Source: G963664835 sp963664835
GTDB lineage: Bacteria > Chloroflexota > UBA6077 > FW602-bin22 > JBCLEL01
Length of the DNA stretch: 64,000 nt
Reading direction: 5' to 3'
Assembly: GCA_963664835.2 (NCBI GenBank)
Contig: CAXXUG010000013.1
Coordinates: 348,133-412,132 of the forward strand
Part shown: positions 28,692 through 37,585 of the stretch, in pieces
Numbering within the stretch: position 1 is the stretch's first letter
How the letters are laid out: each line of letters starts with the position of its first letter
The notes under the pieces: generated by a model
What the model was told of the DNA's origin: nothing
Database searches by the model: none
The model's input: the letters and a program-made list of their open reading frames with translations, nothing else
Program-made: the position numbers and the translations under genes

Positions 28692-29526
28692 GGGCAGACT
28701 TGGCCGGATGTTGAAGGGAGGATCGCCGCGTAGGCGATTCAGAAGTAGCTACCTTTCGGGCGATAACGAAATGCGAGAGGCCAAACACGCGGAGCGGTGT
28801 GGATTCGAGCCGGTAGCAAATGGTCCGGAGCGCCGTTCCAAGTAGGGCTGATCGGTGGAAGATGTTATCGAATCCAGGGTATACAAACGAGTGAACCTGG
28901 AGCTCGGCCGGCAGGCCCGATAGCAGACGCCGGATGTCTCGTTGAAGATAGGCGCGAACGTGTGGACAGAAGCTGTTGCGAAGAGGATCGGGCAGATAGT
29001 TTACGAGAGGTATAAGGCCAAAGACGAACCGGTCGCCAAAATAAGCTCCGTGGGTCTCGAAGGGATAAAGCCGGTTGGGGGCGAAGATGACAAGGTCGCC
29101 GCCGGGCCGCAACACCCTGAGGGCCTCCTCCAGCGTCTGACGATCGTCTCTGACGTGCTCGATGACCTCGTTCAGGAGGACGACGTCGATGGAGTCGTCA
29201 CCGAAGGGTAGCTCTTCGGCTGTGCCGGCGAGGAGAGAAAGGCCTTGTTCTCGACCGGCGCGTACCCGTTCCCGGTCGACGTCGATGCCGTGCACCCGAG
29301 AGCTAAGCTGGGACAATCGGGCAACGTAAGTTCCGATGCCGCAACCGACGTCGAGGATTCGGCGCCCTTCGAGATCGATGTGGCGCTGGATAGCCGCGAG
29401 GCGACGTTCCTGGCCGTAGCGCCAAACGTAACTGGCGTGACCTCGCCAGATCCAAGTCTCGCTCAAGTCAGATTCCGCAAGCTCATGGTGTCGTCCAAAT
29501 CTTAGCAACCTTGTGGCCGACGCCAT
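28681..29526 (-). CDS. UbiG-like class I SAM methyltransferase
   Basis: 281 residues from the ATG at 29526 (a GTG at 29562 adds 12). Motif I RRILDVGCGIGTYVARL, VHGIDVDRERV, the ELPFGDDSIDVVLLNEVIEHV motif and LRVLRPGGDLVIFAPNRLYPFETHG are all present. The last motif occurs in methyltransferases tied to lipids or cell-surface polysaccharide. Acceptor unknown. It is divergent from sbcD and followed, with overlap, by the RodZ-like gene. Confidence 0.85.
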   Translation of the reverse strand: MASATRLLRFGRHHELAESDLSETWIWRGHASYVWRYGQERRLAAIQRHIDLEGRRILDVGCGIGTYVARLSQLSSRVHGIDVDRERVRAGREQGLSLLAGTAEELPFGDDSIDVVLLNEVIEHVRDDRQTLEEALRVLRPGGDLVIFAPNRLYPFETHGAYFGDRFVFGLIPLVNYLPDPLRNSFCPHVRAYLQRDIRRLLSGLPAELQVHSFVYPGFDNIFHRSALLGTALRTICYRLESTPLRVFGLSHFVIARKVATSESPTRRSSLQHPAKSAHGE

Positions 29527-29594
29527 GGGCTGTCGCGTCGATCCGCATTGATATAATCGCACCGATTCCGTAACAAACGGGATTTGGATTTCAT

Positions 29595-30830
29595 TTGAAA
29601 GTTCTTCACTTCGCCGACTCCCACGTGGGCGTCGAACTCTACGGCCGGCCCGATCCCGTCACCGGATTGAACACCAGGCTAATCGACTTTGGTCGGGCTT
29701 TAGACCTGGTTGCCGACGCGGCGATCAGTGAGAAGGTAGACTTGGTAGTCTTCGCCGGCGACGCGTATCGGAGCCGGGAGCCCAATCCGACGCATCAGCG
29801 GGAGTTCGCGCGCCGGATCCTGCGGATCAGTCGGTCGGGGATACCGGTTTATATGCTGGCCGGGAATCACGACATGTCGACTGCGGCAGGCCGGGCGACT
29901 AGCGTAGACATTTTCGAGACGCTAGAGGTCCGTGGCGTCACCATATGTCGTGAGCCGGCGACAGAGACAATCTCCACTCGCTCAGGTCTGATTCAAGTCG
30001 TGGGAGTACCGTGGACCAGCCGGCAGCGGCTCTTGAGCCGGGAGGAGGGCCGCAAGCTCGACCCCAGGGCGCTCGATCAGAGAATTGTCGACGCTATAAC
30101 AGGATACGTGGCATCCGTGGCGGAAGGACTGGACGCGGGAGTGCCGGCTATCCTGGTCTCGCACCTGACGGCACTTGGCGCGCGCTACGGGTCGGAGCGA
30201 TCGATCACGGTTGGCGACGATCCGATCGTTCCGATCAGCAGCCTTGCGCTGCCACGATTCGACTACGTCGCCTTGGGCCATATACATCGGCATCAATCGG
30301 TAAACGACGATCCGCCGGTTGTGTACGCGGGCTCGATCGAGAGGGTGGACTTTGGCGAAGAGTCGGAAGAGAAGGGCTACGTACTGGCCGAGATCGAGGC
30401 CGGCGGGACCTACTGGGAGTTTCGTCAACTGCCGGCGCGCAAATTCGTCACGGTGAGGGTGGAAGTGAAACCGGCGTCGAAACGCTCTACCGTGGGCGGA
30501 CAGATCACCCCAACCGACCAGGTGTTGGAAGCCATCCGAGCGAGCGAGATTGATGATGCGGTCGTGCGGGTACAGCTGAGGCTCGACGCCGAGGTGGAGA
30601 GACAGGTCGACTACCAGGCGATTCGGCGGGCGCTGGCCGGGTGCTTCTACAACGCGGGCGTGAGCCGGCAGCTGATGGGAGACGAACGAATCGCGGTGAG
30701 CGCGGCCGGACTGGAGAACCTGACGCCGGTGCAAGCGCTCGAACTTTACCTCCGCAGCCGGAGTACGCCGGCGGGTCATCGGCTGGCGTTGCTGCACCGG
30801 GCAAGGCAACTCCAAGGAGAGGAAGGCTGA
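29595..30830 (+). CDS. sbcD: SbcD/Mre11-type DNA nuclease subunit
   Basis: 411 residues from a TTG at 29595 (MKVLHFADSHVG). Phosphoesterase motifs in order: DSHVG, VFAGDAY, LAGNHD, VSHL and ALGHIHRHQ, giving the two-metal site of Mre11 nucleases. The C-terminal half provides the capping domain. With SbcC it forms a complex that opens DNA hairpins and processes double-strand ends. The stop codon overlaps the apparent start of sbcC. AAGGAGAGG at its 3' end is likely the ribosome site for sbcC. Confidence 0.92.
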   Translation: MKVLHFADSHVGVELYGRPDPVTGLNTRLIDFGRALDLVADAAISEKVDLVVFAGDAYRSREPNPTHQREFARRILRISRSGIPVYMLAGNHDMSTAAGRATSVDIFETLEVRGVTICREPATETISTRSGLIQVVGVPWTSRQRLLSREEGRKLDPRALDQRIVDAITGYVASVAEGLDAGVPAILVSHLTALGARYGSERSITVGDDPIVPISSLALPRFDYVALGHIHRHQSVNDDPPVVYAGSIERVDFGEESEEKGYVLAEIEAGGTYWEFRQLPARKFVTVRVEVKPASKRSTVGGQITPTDQVLEAIRASEIDDAVVRVQLRLDAEVERQVDYQAIRRALAGCFYNAGVSRQLMGDERIAVSAAGLENLTPVQALELYLRSRSTPAGHRLALLHRARQLQGEEG

Positions 30831-33412
30831 TACCGCGACAGCTACGCCTGAGGAACTTTCTGTCCTACGGGGAACAGATCGACCCGCTTGACTTCGACTC
30901 GGTTCACCTTGCCTGCCTGAGTGGCAACAATGGCAATGGAAAGTCCGCGCTGCTGGATGCGATCCTGTGGGCGCTTTGGGGCCAGTCTCGCGCTTCTGGA
31001 CACCGAGGGGTACCGCAGGAACTGCTGATCAACCACGGCAAGAGCGAGATGGAGGTAGAGTTTCGCTTCGACATCGGGGGACAGACATACCTGGTGTTTC
31101 GCAGGCTGGAGATGAGGGGCGGCAATCGATCGCCAAGAACCAGCCTGGGGCTCTCGTTGCAGAGCGACCGTGGATTCATCCCGATTGGCGGAGAGAGCGT
31201 AAGGGAGGTGCAGAAGTCGATCGATGACATTATTCAGATCGATCACGAGTCCTTCGTCAACTCCGCTTTCATTTTGCAGGGAAGAGCGGATGAGTTCACG
31301 CGCCAAACGCCGGGAAAACGGAAGGACATCCTAGCGAACCTGCTGGGGCTGGAGCAGTTCTCGCGAATCCAGGACAGGGCCCGGCAACACGCCCGGAGTT
31401 TCGATGAGCGGGCGGCGTTGCGGGAGGCTGATTTGTCGTCGTACGAATCGGAGATCGCGAATCAGCCGGAGTATGAGGCCGCGTTGGCTGTGGCGGTAGC
31501 CGAGGTCAGCCGGCTGGAGGGCCTATTGGCGGAGCAGTCTGCCGAGATAGACAGATTGGACAGGCTTGCGTTGGAGGAGCGGCTGGCACGGACGGACCGC
31601 GAGCGACTATTGAACGACCAGCAGGGTCTCGAGGCCAGTCGGCGGGAGGCGCAAACGCAACTCCACCTGGCAACCCAACGACTCGCGGGATTCGAGGAGG
31701 TGACGGGTCGAAAGAATGAGATTCGGGCTAATTTCGAGAAGTACGAGCGACTAAGCCGGCGGCGCGACGAGCTTACCGGCGAACTGGGGGAGTTGGCGGG
31801 TTTGCAAAGGGAGTTGGCTGATGGGCAACGCCGGATCGACTCGATGAGAAACGAGCAGATTAGGCGAATCAGCAATATCGAGTCCCAGCGGAAGACGTAT
31901 AGCCATCAGATGGGCGCCGGCGCTGAGGCAGAGGCGCGCTTGGCGGACCTTCGTGCCAGGGAGGAGCGCCTGCATTCCCTGCACTCGCAGTTGGCCGAGA
32001 TGCGAGAGCGAAAGGCCGCTGCTTCAGGAGAGCGTCGAGCCTCGCTGGCAAATGTGAGTAACTTGGAATCGAGTCAACGGGACCTGACCGAGAGGATTCA
32101 GATACTCGACCGAGAAGGGGCGGAATGCCCGGTGTGCCGGCAGCCTTTGACCGATGATCTCCGTGAGGAAGTCAAAGGGCGTGCGAGAGAGGAGTGGCGC
32201 GAGCTCAGTGATGAGAGACGGGGTCTTGAGTCGTCGGTCCGTGAGCTGGAGCAGGTATCCGAACGAATGGATAGGACGATTCGCCAAATGGAGGCGGACC
32301 TGAAGGCCGGCGAGGAGCTGACCAGACTGGTCGTGAGGCTGCAAACGACGGTCCAGCAGGGGAGGGATGCGGAGGAGCGCTTCAACAGCCTGACGGTAGA
32401 GCAGTCGTCGTTGGAGACCGAATACCGGAGCGGCCGGGGATGGAAGGAGCTGGAAGAGTCGCTGAGGCCGTTACAGGAGCGCGTGGACCGGCTAGGTGGG
32501 TTGCGGGATGAGTTGGCCGGCGTGCACGCTGGGCTGTCCAGGGTCGGGCAGGCGCCGGCGGAGCAAGAGAAGCTGCGGGCGGCGCAAGCGGGACTGGTGG
32601 AGGCGCAGGGCCGGGTAGAGGCGGAGTCTCAACGGCTGCGCGATTTGGAGCGGCGTGTTGGCGAGGCGGCGGTTCGGATCGCTGAGATTGATGGCCGCCT
32701 CGATGAGTTGAGCGGGTCGACGCGCCGGCTGGAACAGGCCAAAGAGGCGAGATTAGCCACAGGACGGCAACATGTCCGGGCGATCGAGGAGCGCAGCGCG
32801 GCGCAACAGCGGGTCAACGTGATCGAGGCGCGGAAAGCTGAGATGGAGAAGATACGGGAGGAGATCTTCGAATACAAGCGAGAGGCCGGCTACTTCCGCG
32901 AGCTTGCCGAGTGCTTCGGACAGAGAGGCGTGCAGGCGATGTTGATCGAGCAGGTCATGCCGGAAGTCGAAGGCTATGCGAACGAGTTGCTCGACCTGTT
33001 AACCGATGGTCGTATGCGGGTGCAGTTCGTGACGCAAAGGGCCCGGCGGGGGAGTTCGTCCGAGGAGCCAATCGAGACGTTGGACATTGTCGTATCGGAC
33101 GAGGGCGACACCCGGCCGTACGAGCTGTTCAGCGGCGGAGAGGCATTTCGGGTGGACTTTGCGATCCGGATCGCTATTAGCAAGCTGCTGACGCGACGGG
33201 CTGGTACGAGGCTGCAGTTCCTGGTCATCGACGAGGGGTTCGGGTCGCAGGACGCGGCCGGCCGCCAGCGCATGATCGAGGCGATCAACTCGATTGCCGG
33301 CTCGTTCGACAAGATACTGGTGGTGACGCACGTGGACGAGATGAAGGACGCGTTCCCTACGAGGATCGAGGTAGTGAAGGAAGCGGAGGGCTCCCAGATC
33401 TACGTCTCCTGA
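30827..33412 (+). CDS. sbcC: SbcC/Rad50-type ATPase, apparently with a CTG start
   Basis: About 861 residues. Walker A is GNNGNGKSAL near residue 31; long coiled coils flank the zinc hook CPVC (residues about 433-436); the signature SGGEAFRVDFAIR and Walker B FLVIDEGFGSQD follow. The conserved N-terminus IPRQLRLRNFLSYG begins at once after the sbcD stop. No ATG, GTG or TTG lies between a GTG at 30641, which would run deep inside sbcD, and this point. The CTG at 30827 forms a CTGA overlap with the sbcD stop and has AAGGAGAGG 5-13 bases upstream, so it is the best start; ATA at 30830 is the alternative. Confidence 0.9.
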   Translation: MIPRQLRLRNFLSYGEQIDPLDFDSVHLACLSGNNGNGKSALLDAILWALWGQSRASGHRGVPQELLINHGKSEMEVEFRFDIGGQTYLVFRRLEMRGGNRSPRTSLGLSLQSDRGFIPIGGESVREVQKSIDDIIQIDHESFVNSAFILQGRADEFTRQTPGKRKDILANLLGLEQFSRIQDRARQHARSFDERAALREADLSSYESEIANQPEYEAALAVAVAEVSRLEGLLAEQSAEIDRLDRLALEERLARTDRERLLNDQQGLEASRREAQTQLHLATQRLAGFEEVTGRKNEIRANFEKYERLSRRRDELTGELGELAGLQRELADGQRRIDSMRNEQIRRISNIESQRKTYSHQMGAGAEAEARLADLRAREERLHSLHSQLAEMRERKAAASGERRASLANVSNLESSQRDLTERIQILDREGAECPVCRQPLTDDLREEVKGRAREEWRELSDERRGLESSVRELEQVSERMDRTIRQMEADLKAGEELTRLVVRLQTTVQQGRDAEERFNSLTVEQSSLETEYRSGRGWKELEESLRPLQERVDRLGGLRDELAGVHAGLSRVGQAPAEQEKLRAAQAGLVEAQGRVEAESQRLRDLERRVGEAAVRIAEIDGRLDELSGSTRRLEQAKEARLATGRQHVRAIEERSAAQQRVNVIEARKAEMEKIREEIFEYKREAGYFRELAECFGQRGVQAMLIEQVMPEVEGYANELLDLLTDGRMRVQFVTQRARRGSSSEEPIETLDIVVSDEGDTRPYELFSGGEAFRVDFAIRIAISKLLTRRAGTRLQFLVIDEGFGSQDAAGRQRMIEAINSIAGSFDKILVVTHVDEMKDAFPTRIEVVKEAEGSQIYVS

Positions 33413-34632
33413 GGGCAGTCGATCTGCACGATCTCCCGTTGCAACTCGGTCGTGACCTCAATGCCGCTTTCGTGGGCGAGGGCGTTGGCCTCAAGACGCA
33501 CGCCGAAGTCCGTCAGGTAGATGCCCGGCTCGATGCTGAAGGCGGATCCAGGCATGATCGTGCGGGTATCGTGGGTCTCGAAGCCGTCCAGATTGACGCC
33601 GTTGGAGTGGGTCTCGGTGCCGATGCTGTGTCCGAGTCGGTGGATGAAGCGGTCGCCGTACCCGGCGGCGGCGATAACCCGGCGGGCGACTCCATCGACG
33701 GCGGCGCCGGTTACGGGACGGCCTGCGCTCAGTTCGGCCTGGAGGAACTCGATCGCGGCATCGCGGGCGTCGCGGACTATGCGGAAGACCCGCTGCTCGC
33801 GGTCCGAGGGCGGCCGGCCGACCAGGGCCACCCAGGTAATGTCGGCGTAAACGGCATCGGCTTGGTCCGTCCACTTGGCCCAGGCGTCGACCAGCAGCCA
33901 GTCGCCGCGCTGGATGGTAGCGGACCGCTCGGCTGAGGGCTCGTAGTGGGGATCGCCGCTATGGGCGTTGACGGCGGCAATCGGGCCGGCGGAGGTGGTA
34001 AGGCCGGAGCTGGCAAAGCTGTCGCTGATGGCCTGTACGATGGTGAACTCGTCGACCTGGCCGGCGCGGTGGCCGGCGGTGCGGAAGCCGGCCTCGATGG
34101 CCTGTCTGACGGCGATTGCGGCCTGTCGGTGGCCGGCGGCTTGGCCGGGCGTCCAGAGGGCGACGGTGTACTGGACGAGATCGGCGGAGGACACTACCTC
34201 CACGCCCAATCCCCGGACCAGCTCGATTGTGCCGGCATCGACCCTGGCGACTACCGGCAGGCTGGAGCCGGCGGAGTACTCCATGGCGACGGTTCTGGCG
34301 CCTTTGAGCAGGGCAGCTAGCTGGGCGCGGTACTGCTCGGCGTCGAGGTACTTAACGACGTCGCCGGGAAAGTCGCGGAACTGGCCGGCGTCGACGGCGG
34401 AGACTAGCAGCCGGGCGTTGCCCTGGGCTGGAATGAGGAGATCGATGCGCCGGGTGGTGTGAGGCTGAGAGCCGTACATCTGCCAGAGTATCGGGTTATT
34501 GCCCTGGAAGTCGTGCAGGAGCCAGCCGTTGATGCGGCGCTGGTTGAGATAGGTCTGGGCGCGGTCGAAGTTGGCGGTCAGATCGGAGGTCAATGCCGGA
34601 TGCTCCCAAGGTTTATTGGCTGATTGTGCCAT
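33400..34632 (-). CDS. M24-family aminopeptidase (Xaa-Pro-peptidase-like)
   Basis: 410 residues. The N-terminal creatinase-like domain (NRRINGWLLHDFQGNNPILWQM) is followed by the pita-bread fold. Metal ligands are visible: DAWAKWTDQADAVYADITW, HRLGHSIGTETHSNG, and the Glu in FSIEPGIY and in VRLEANALA. The first Asp motif (LLVDAWAKW) deviates from the usual VDxG. It acts on short peptides with proline or serves as a dipeptidase, in the cytoplasm. It is convergent with sbcC and the two 3' ends overlap by 13 bases. Confidence 0.85.
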   Translation of the reverse strand: MAQSANKPWEHPALTSDLTANFDRAQTYLNQRRINGWLLHDFQGNNPILWQMYGSQPHTTRRIDLLIPAQGNARLLVSAVDAGQFRDFPGDVVKYLDAEQYRAQLAALLKGARTVAMEYSAGSSLPVVARVDAGTIELVRGLGVEVVSSADLVQYTVALWTPGQAAGHRQAAIAVRQAIEAGFRTAGHRAGQVDEFTIVQAISDSFASSGLTTSAGPIAAVNAHSGDPHYEPSAERSATIQRGDWLLVDAWAKWTDQADAVYADITWVALVGRPPSDREQRVFRIVRDARDAAIEFLQAELSAGRPVTGAAVDGVARRVIAAAGYGDRFIHRLGHSIGTETHSNGVNLDGFETHDTRTIMPGSAFSIEPGIYLTDFGVRLEANALAHESGIEVTTELQREIVQIDCPQET

Positions 34633-34859
34633 GGATTGGCGCGGGAGGCCGCGTGAGATTTGTTTTGCAAAAAGTGTGTTTTATTTTCGACCCCGAGGGA
34701 ACCTATAGCGGTTATGTCAAGGTGCGCGTAGAGTATAAGAACATATGTCTCAAGTATTATACCAGTTCGAGGTCGAGCCGGCAGGGATTGGCGAGGGGCC
34801 GGCGGTGGTTGTGGGGGGTCTCGGGGGCGTGCTACGATTGGGGCTGCGGGTTTCTCCGC

Positions 34860-34936
34860 GGGCGTGTAGCTCAGCCGGCTAGAGCGTACGGTTCACATCC
34901 GTGAGGTCGCAGGTTCGAGTCCTGCCACGCCCACCA
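34860..34936 (+). tRNA. tRNA-Val (anticodon CAC)
   Basis: 77 nt with an encoded CCA. Acceptor GGGCGTG/CACGCCC, D stem GCTC/GAGC, anticodon loop TTCACAT with CAC, T loop GGTTCGAGTCC. Its last 65 bases are repeated exactly at 39429-39493, marking it as the attachment site of an integrated island. Confidence 0.95.
34872..34936 (+). repeat. Left copy of 65-bp tRNA-Val direct repeat (att-like)
   Basis: This 3' part of tRNA-Val is identical over 65 bases to 39429-39493. The match stops at CCA on the right and at CAGCCGGC on the left, as expected when an element integrates into a tRNA 3' end. Confidence 0.9.
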
Positions 34937-35094
34937 GTGCTTCCCCTGTAATCTGGTACGGAATTGCGAGTTTTCTCATCATCAGATTTCTCGCAAAGAT
35001 TTTATTCGGCCGTTTGAGGACAGTTTGTCCCAAGAAAACTGACGTTGGTGTGGGTAGACAGATTTCGCGACTTCGGGAGTGCCAGGTGACGCTA

Positions 35095-35671
35095 ATGAAA
35101 CTTGAAAACACAGTTAGCCAACGAAACCAGGCCATTAAGATGCTTTGTAGTGTAGAGCAGCTTGACATTTCGGCTGCGGATATTCAGAAGATCCGAGAAG
35201 TGCAGGGTGGCTTGTTCAATCTTGTATTGAGGTTACAGACCTCGAAAGGCACCTTTTTCTACAAAAAATGCCTTGTAGACTCTCGCAGTGGATTGTTTCA
35301 GATGCCTGATATCGACCCAACATTTCGCGCTGGGTTAGAGTACAAAGTCCAGGAATGGGCGTCGAGTCTGTCTGGGTACGTTCCCAAGGTATTGGCATTC
35401 GATTCCGACGACGCTTCACTAATCATGGCTGCCGTACCTGATAGCGTTCCACTTATTGAATGGGTAGAGACTGGCAGCTTCGACGGATTACAGTTGAGCA
35501 CAGTCTTCGAATTCTTGGCGGAGTTTCACTCCGAATCAGCTAAGAATCCGATGTTGATGGGCGAACTGGCAGACCCAACGTTTAGGGATTTCAAGCTTGG
35601 ACTCCAATACGAAAATACGGCACGTGATCTTACGCGTCGGGAATCGGAGATCGTACTTGGATGTTTGGATA
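35095..35671 (+). pseudogene. APH-type kinase gene, 5' part (split by transposon)
   Basis: Encodes the N-lobe and linker of an aminoglycoside-phosphotransferase-like kinase: IREVQGGLFNLVLRLQTSKGTFFYKKCLVDSR with the ATP-site Lys, and the inter-lobe SLIMAAVPDSVPLIEWVE. The ATG at 35095 (MKLENTVSQ) is the likely start. The frame runs into the 8-bp target TTTGGATA at 35664-35671. It rejoins perfectly with the 3' part at 38896, so the gene was intact before the insertion. Small-molecule kinase activity is a family inference; antibiotic resistance is not implied. Confidence 0.8.
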
Positions 35672-35689
35672 GGGAATTATACGCTAAAC

Positions 35690-35718
35690 TTGACAATTAC
35701 TCTGATTTTGGTTATACT
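35690..35718 (+). promoter_or_regulatory. Sigma-70-type promoter in the left end of the IS1595 transposon
   Basis: TTGACA at 35690-35695 and TATACT at 35713-35718 are separated by 17 bases. The -35 box lies inside the terminal inverted repeat. The transposase GTG is 30 bases after the -10 box, with AAGGAGAG at 35733-35740. Confidence 0.8.
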
Positions 35719-35747
35719 GAAAATACCAAAGCAAGGAGAGAAGTCAA

Positions 35748-36683
35748 GTGAAACAACAAGGGCCGGGCAAGGCATACCGCCAGGGGATCAGCGTCATAGA
35801 ACTGTTCGATATGTTCCCCGATGAGCAGTCTGCCCGTCTATGGTTTGAGAACATCCTATGGCCAAGCGAGCGCTTCTGCCCACGTTGCGGAAGTCTCTCA
35901 ACAGGCCGCGTACCATCCGAGAAGCCGATGCCATACTGGTGCAAAGATTGCCGGTCTTACTTCAGCGTCAAGGTTGGCACTGTAATGGAATCGAGCAAGA
36001 TTCCCCTTCGCAAGTGGGTTATTGCGATCTACTTGATGTCCACGAGCCTCAAGGGCGTCAGCAGTATGAAGCTGCATCGCGACCTCGGCATACGTCAGGC
36101 CAGCGCCTGGATGATGGCTCAGAAGATTCGCGAGGGATGGCTAGGGGGCAATGATCGCCTCTCTGACACTGTAGAGATTGATGAGACTTACATTGGCGGC
36201 AAGGAAACCAACAAGCATGCGTCCAAGCGATTGAATGCTGGTCGAGGCGTAGTTGGCAAGGCTCCGGTAGTCGGAGCAAAGCAGCGCGGCGGTGAGGTCC
36301 GAGCGCAGCCAGTTCCAAATACCCGCAAGGAAACTCTACAGGCTTTTGTTGCCGATAATGTAGAGGCTGAGTCTACGGTCTATACCGATGAGAATAACAG
36401 CTATCGTGGGTTAGTAGATATCGAGCATGAGACTGTTCGCCATAGCGTAGGGGAATATGTTAGGGATCAGGCGCATACAAACGGGATCGAGTCCTTTTGG
36501 GCGATGCTAAAGCGTGGATTCCATGGGACTTACCATCAAATGAGTGTCAAGCACTTGGCTCGCTACGTGACTGAGTTTGCAGGCCGCCACAATGTTCGCG
36601 ATCTAGACACTGTGATGCAGATGGCGGCCTTGGCTAAGGGGATGGCCGGGAAGAGGCTGCGGTATAAGGACTTGACGGCTTAG
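35748..36683 (+). CDS. IS1595 (ISXO2-like) transposase
   Basis: 311 residues from a GTG with a good ribosome site. The N-terminal zinc ribbon has CPRCG and WCKDC, then the ISXO2-like DDE domain: VEIDETYIGGKE, VYTDENNSY and NGIESFWAMLKRGFHGTYH, giving an Asp-Asp-Glu triad. It is complete. Its promoter overlaps the terminal repeat, so binding of the enzyme to its own ends would be expected to dampen expression (inference). Confidence 0.92.
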   Translation: MKQQGPGKAYRQGISVIELFDMFPDEQSARLWFENILWPSERFCPRCGSLSTGRVPSEKPMPYWCKDCRSYFSVKVGTVMESSKIPLRKWVIAIYLMSTSLKGVSSMKLHRDLGIRQASAWMMAQKIREGWLGGNDRLSDTVEIDETYIGGKETNKHASKRLNAGRGVVGKAPVVGAKQRGGEVRAQPVPNTRKETLQAFVADNVEAESTVYTDENNSYRGLVDIEHETVRHSVGEYVRDQAHTNGIESFWAMLKRGFHGTYHQMSVKHLARYVTEFAGRHNVRDLDTVMQMAALAKGMAGKRLRYKDLTA

Positions 36684-36692
36684 GAGTTACTA

Positions 36693-37013
36693 CTATTCCT
36701 GAGACTGAGCAGCCATACTGGCCTGAGATGCGCCTTGGCGCGTAGGGTGCGCACTGCCTACTTTGCTCGTGGACTCTTCCTCTTCGATTCCTAGGTGCTC
36801 CTTAATTGCTTTCACGCCTTCCTTCAATGTCGTCACATCTTTCTCAATACGACATTGCCCTTCTTCCAGTCTTTTCTGACCCTCTTCCAATTTGTCTAGC
36901 CGGCATACAATTTGATCCTGACCCTCTTCCAAAGTGCCGACTCGATCCAACCACTCTCCCACCTTGTATGGGATCATGGCGGTATCGTCTCTTTCCACTC
37001 CCTCTTCTGACAA
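36693..37013 (-). CDS. Small coiled-coil protein of the transposon
   Basis: 106 residues from a TTG at 37013, with AAGGAG (37021-37026, minus strand) eight bases upstream. The middle is a regular heptad-like series (GTLEEGQDQIVCRLDKLEEG, then QKRLEEGQCRIEKDV), a strong coiled coil with the repeated LEEGQ unit. No enzymatic motif. It follows a 50-residue gene on the same strand, and both converge on the transposase. Role unknown; oligomeric scaffolding or binding to a partner is possible. Confidence 0.6.
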   Translation of the reverse strand: MSEEGVERDDTAMIPYKVGEWLDRVGTLEEGQDQIVCRLDKLEEGQKRLEEGQCRIEKDVTTLKEGVKAIKEHLGIEEEESTSKVGSAHPTRQGASQASMAAQSQE

Positions 37014-37036
37014 CTGCTAGCTCCTTTTGATCAGAT

Positions 37037-37189
37037 TCACGACTTGGCTTCAGCAACGCTGAGCCGGGCCTGCCTCTGCTTCTCTGCATACCTGAAGATC
37101 GCCCGCGCTACTTCCTCTGGTGGTGCCGGGATAGGCTCTGCCTTTTGGTATTTCCTGGGACGCTCGCGAACTGCCTTTGCCTTACTCAT
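37037..37189 (-). CDS. 50-residue basic protein of the transposon
   Basis: ATG at 37189, stop TGA at 37037-37039. The peptide begins MSKAKAVRERPRKYQ, followed by EPIPAPPEEVARAIFRYAEK: a basic N-terminus and a P-E-x-V-A-R-A-I helix. Similar short proteins with a PxxVARAI helix are known from environmental genomes, without assigned function. It sits 23 bases upstream of the coiled-coil gene and probably shares its transcript. It is too short for most gene finders. Confidence 0.5.
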   Translation of the reverse strand: MSKAKAVRERPRKYQKAEPIPAPPEEVARAIFRYAEKQRQARLSVAEAKS

Positions 37190-37440
37190 GATCATTCACC
37201 TGATCCTGCTGTAATCGAGTGATTTGCGAGGATACCTGATCTCGATTCGAGGTGCCACCTTTAGCGGCATTCACTGTCCATAGTGTACATACCACACCCC
37301 GTTTAGTAAAATCCCCCTCGCTACGCCAGTTCTTGGACAAACGCAAGTTCCGTAAGTGTGGCTTTGTGCCTCCTTGCTGGCTTGCGGATGTTGGACTGGC
37401 GTAGCAACAGTCACACATTACGCCGCGAGGAGGCTTTTTC

Positions 37441-37581
37441 ATGTCCAAGAAAGGCATTGCCTATGTCCTAGTCCTTTTCCTGCTAAGTGTGTTGATGTCA
37501 TTCGGAGCCGCCGTAGGCAAGGCTTCAGTGAATCACACCCACGGGCCTGACGGTACGTACATCGAAGCAGGACGAGAATGA
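37441..37581 (+). CDS. 46-residue exported peptide with H-x-H-G-x-x-G-T-Y motif
   Basis: ATG at 37441 preceded by GAGGAGG. The first 30 residues form a signal-like segment (KKGIAYVLVLFLLSVLMSFGAAVGKA). The mature end is only about 17 residues: NHTHGPDGTYIEAGRE. The next gene has the same NH-terminal pattern after its signal (YHVHGDTGTYTE), so these are related. Function unknown. The two His could bind a metal. Confidence 0.5.
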   Translation: MSKKGIAYVLVLFLLSVLMSFGAAVGKASVNHTHGPDGTYIEAGRE

Positions 37582-37585
37582 GATC

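Noticed and set aside
37320..37402. Inverted repeat GCTACGCCAGT ... ACTGGCGTAGC in the transposon as a terminator or riboswitch
   Set aside because: The arms are about 60 bases apart with no T-run and no match to a known riboswitch core.
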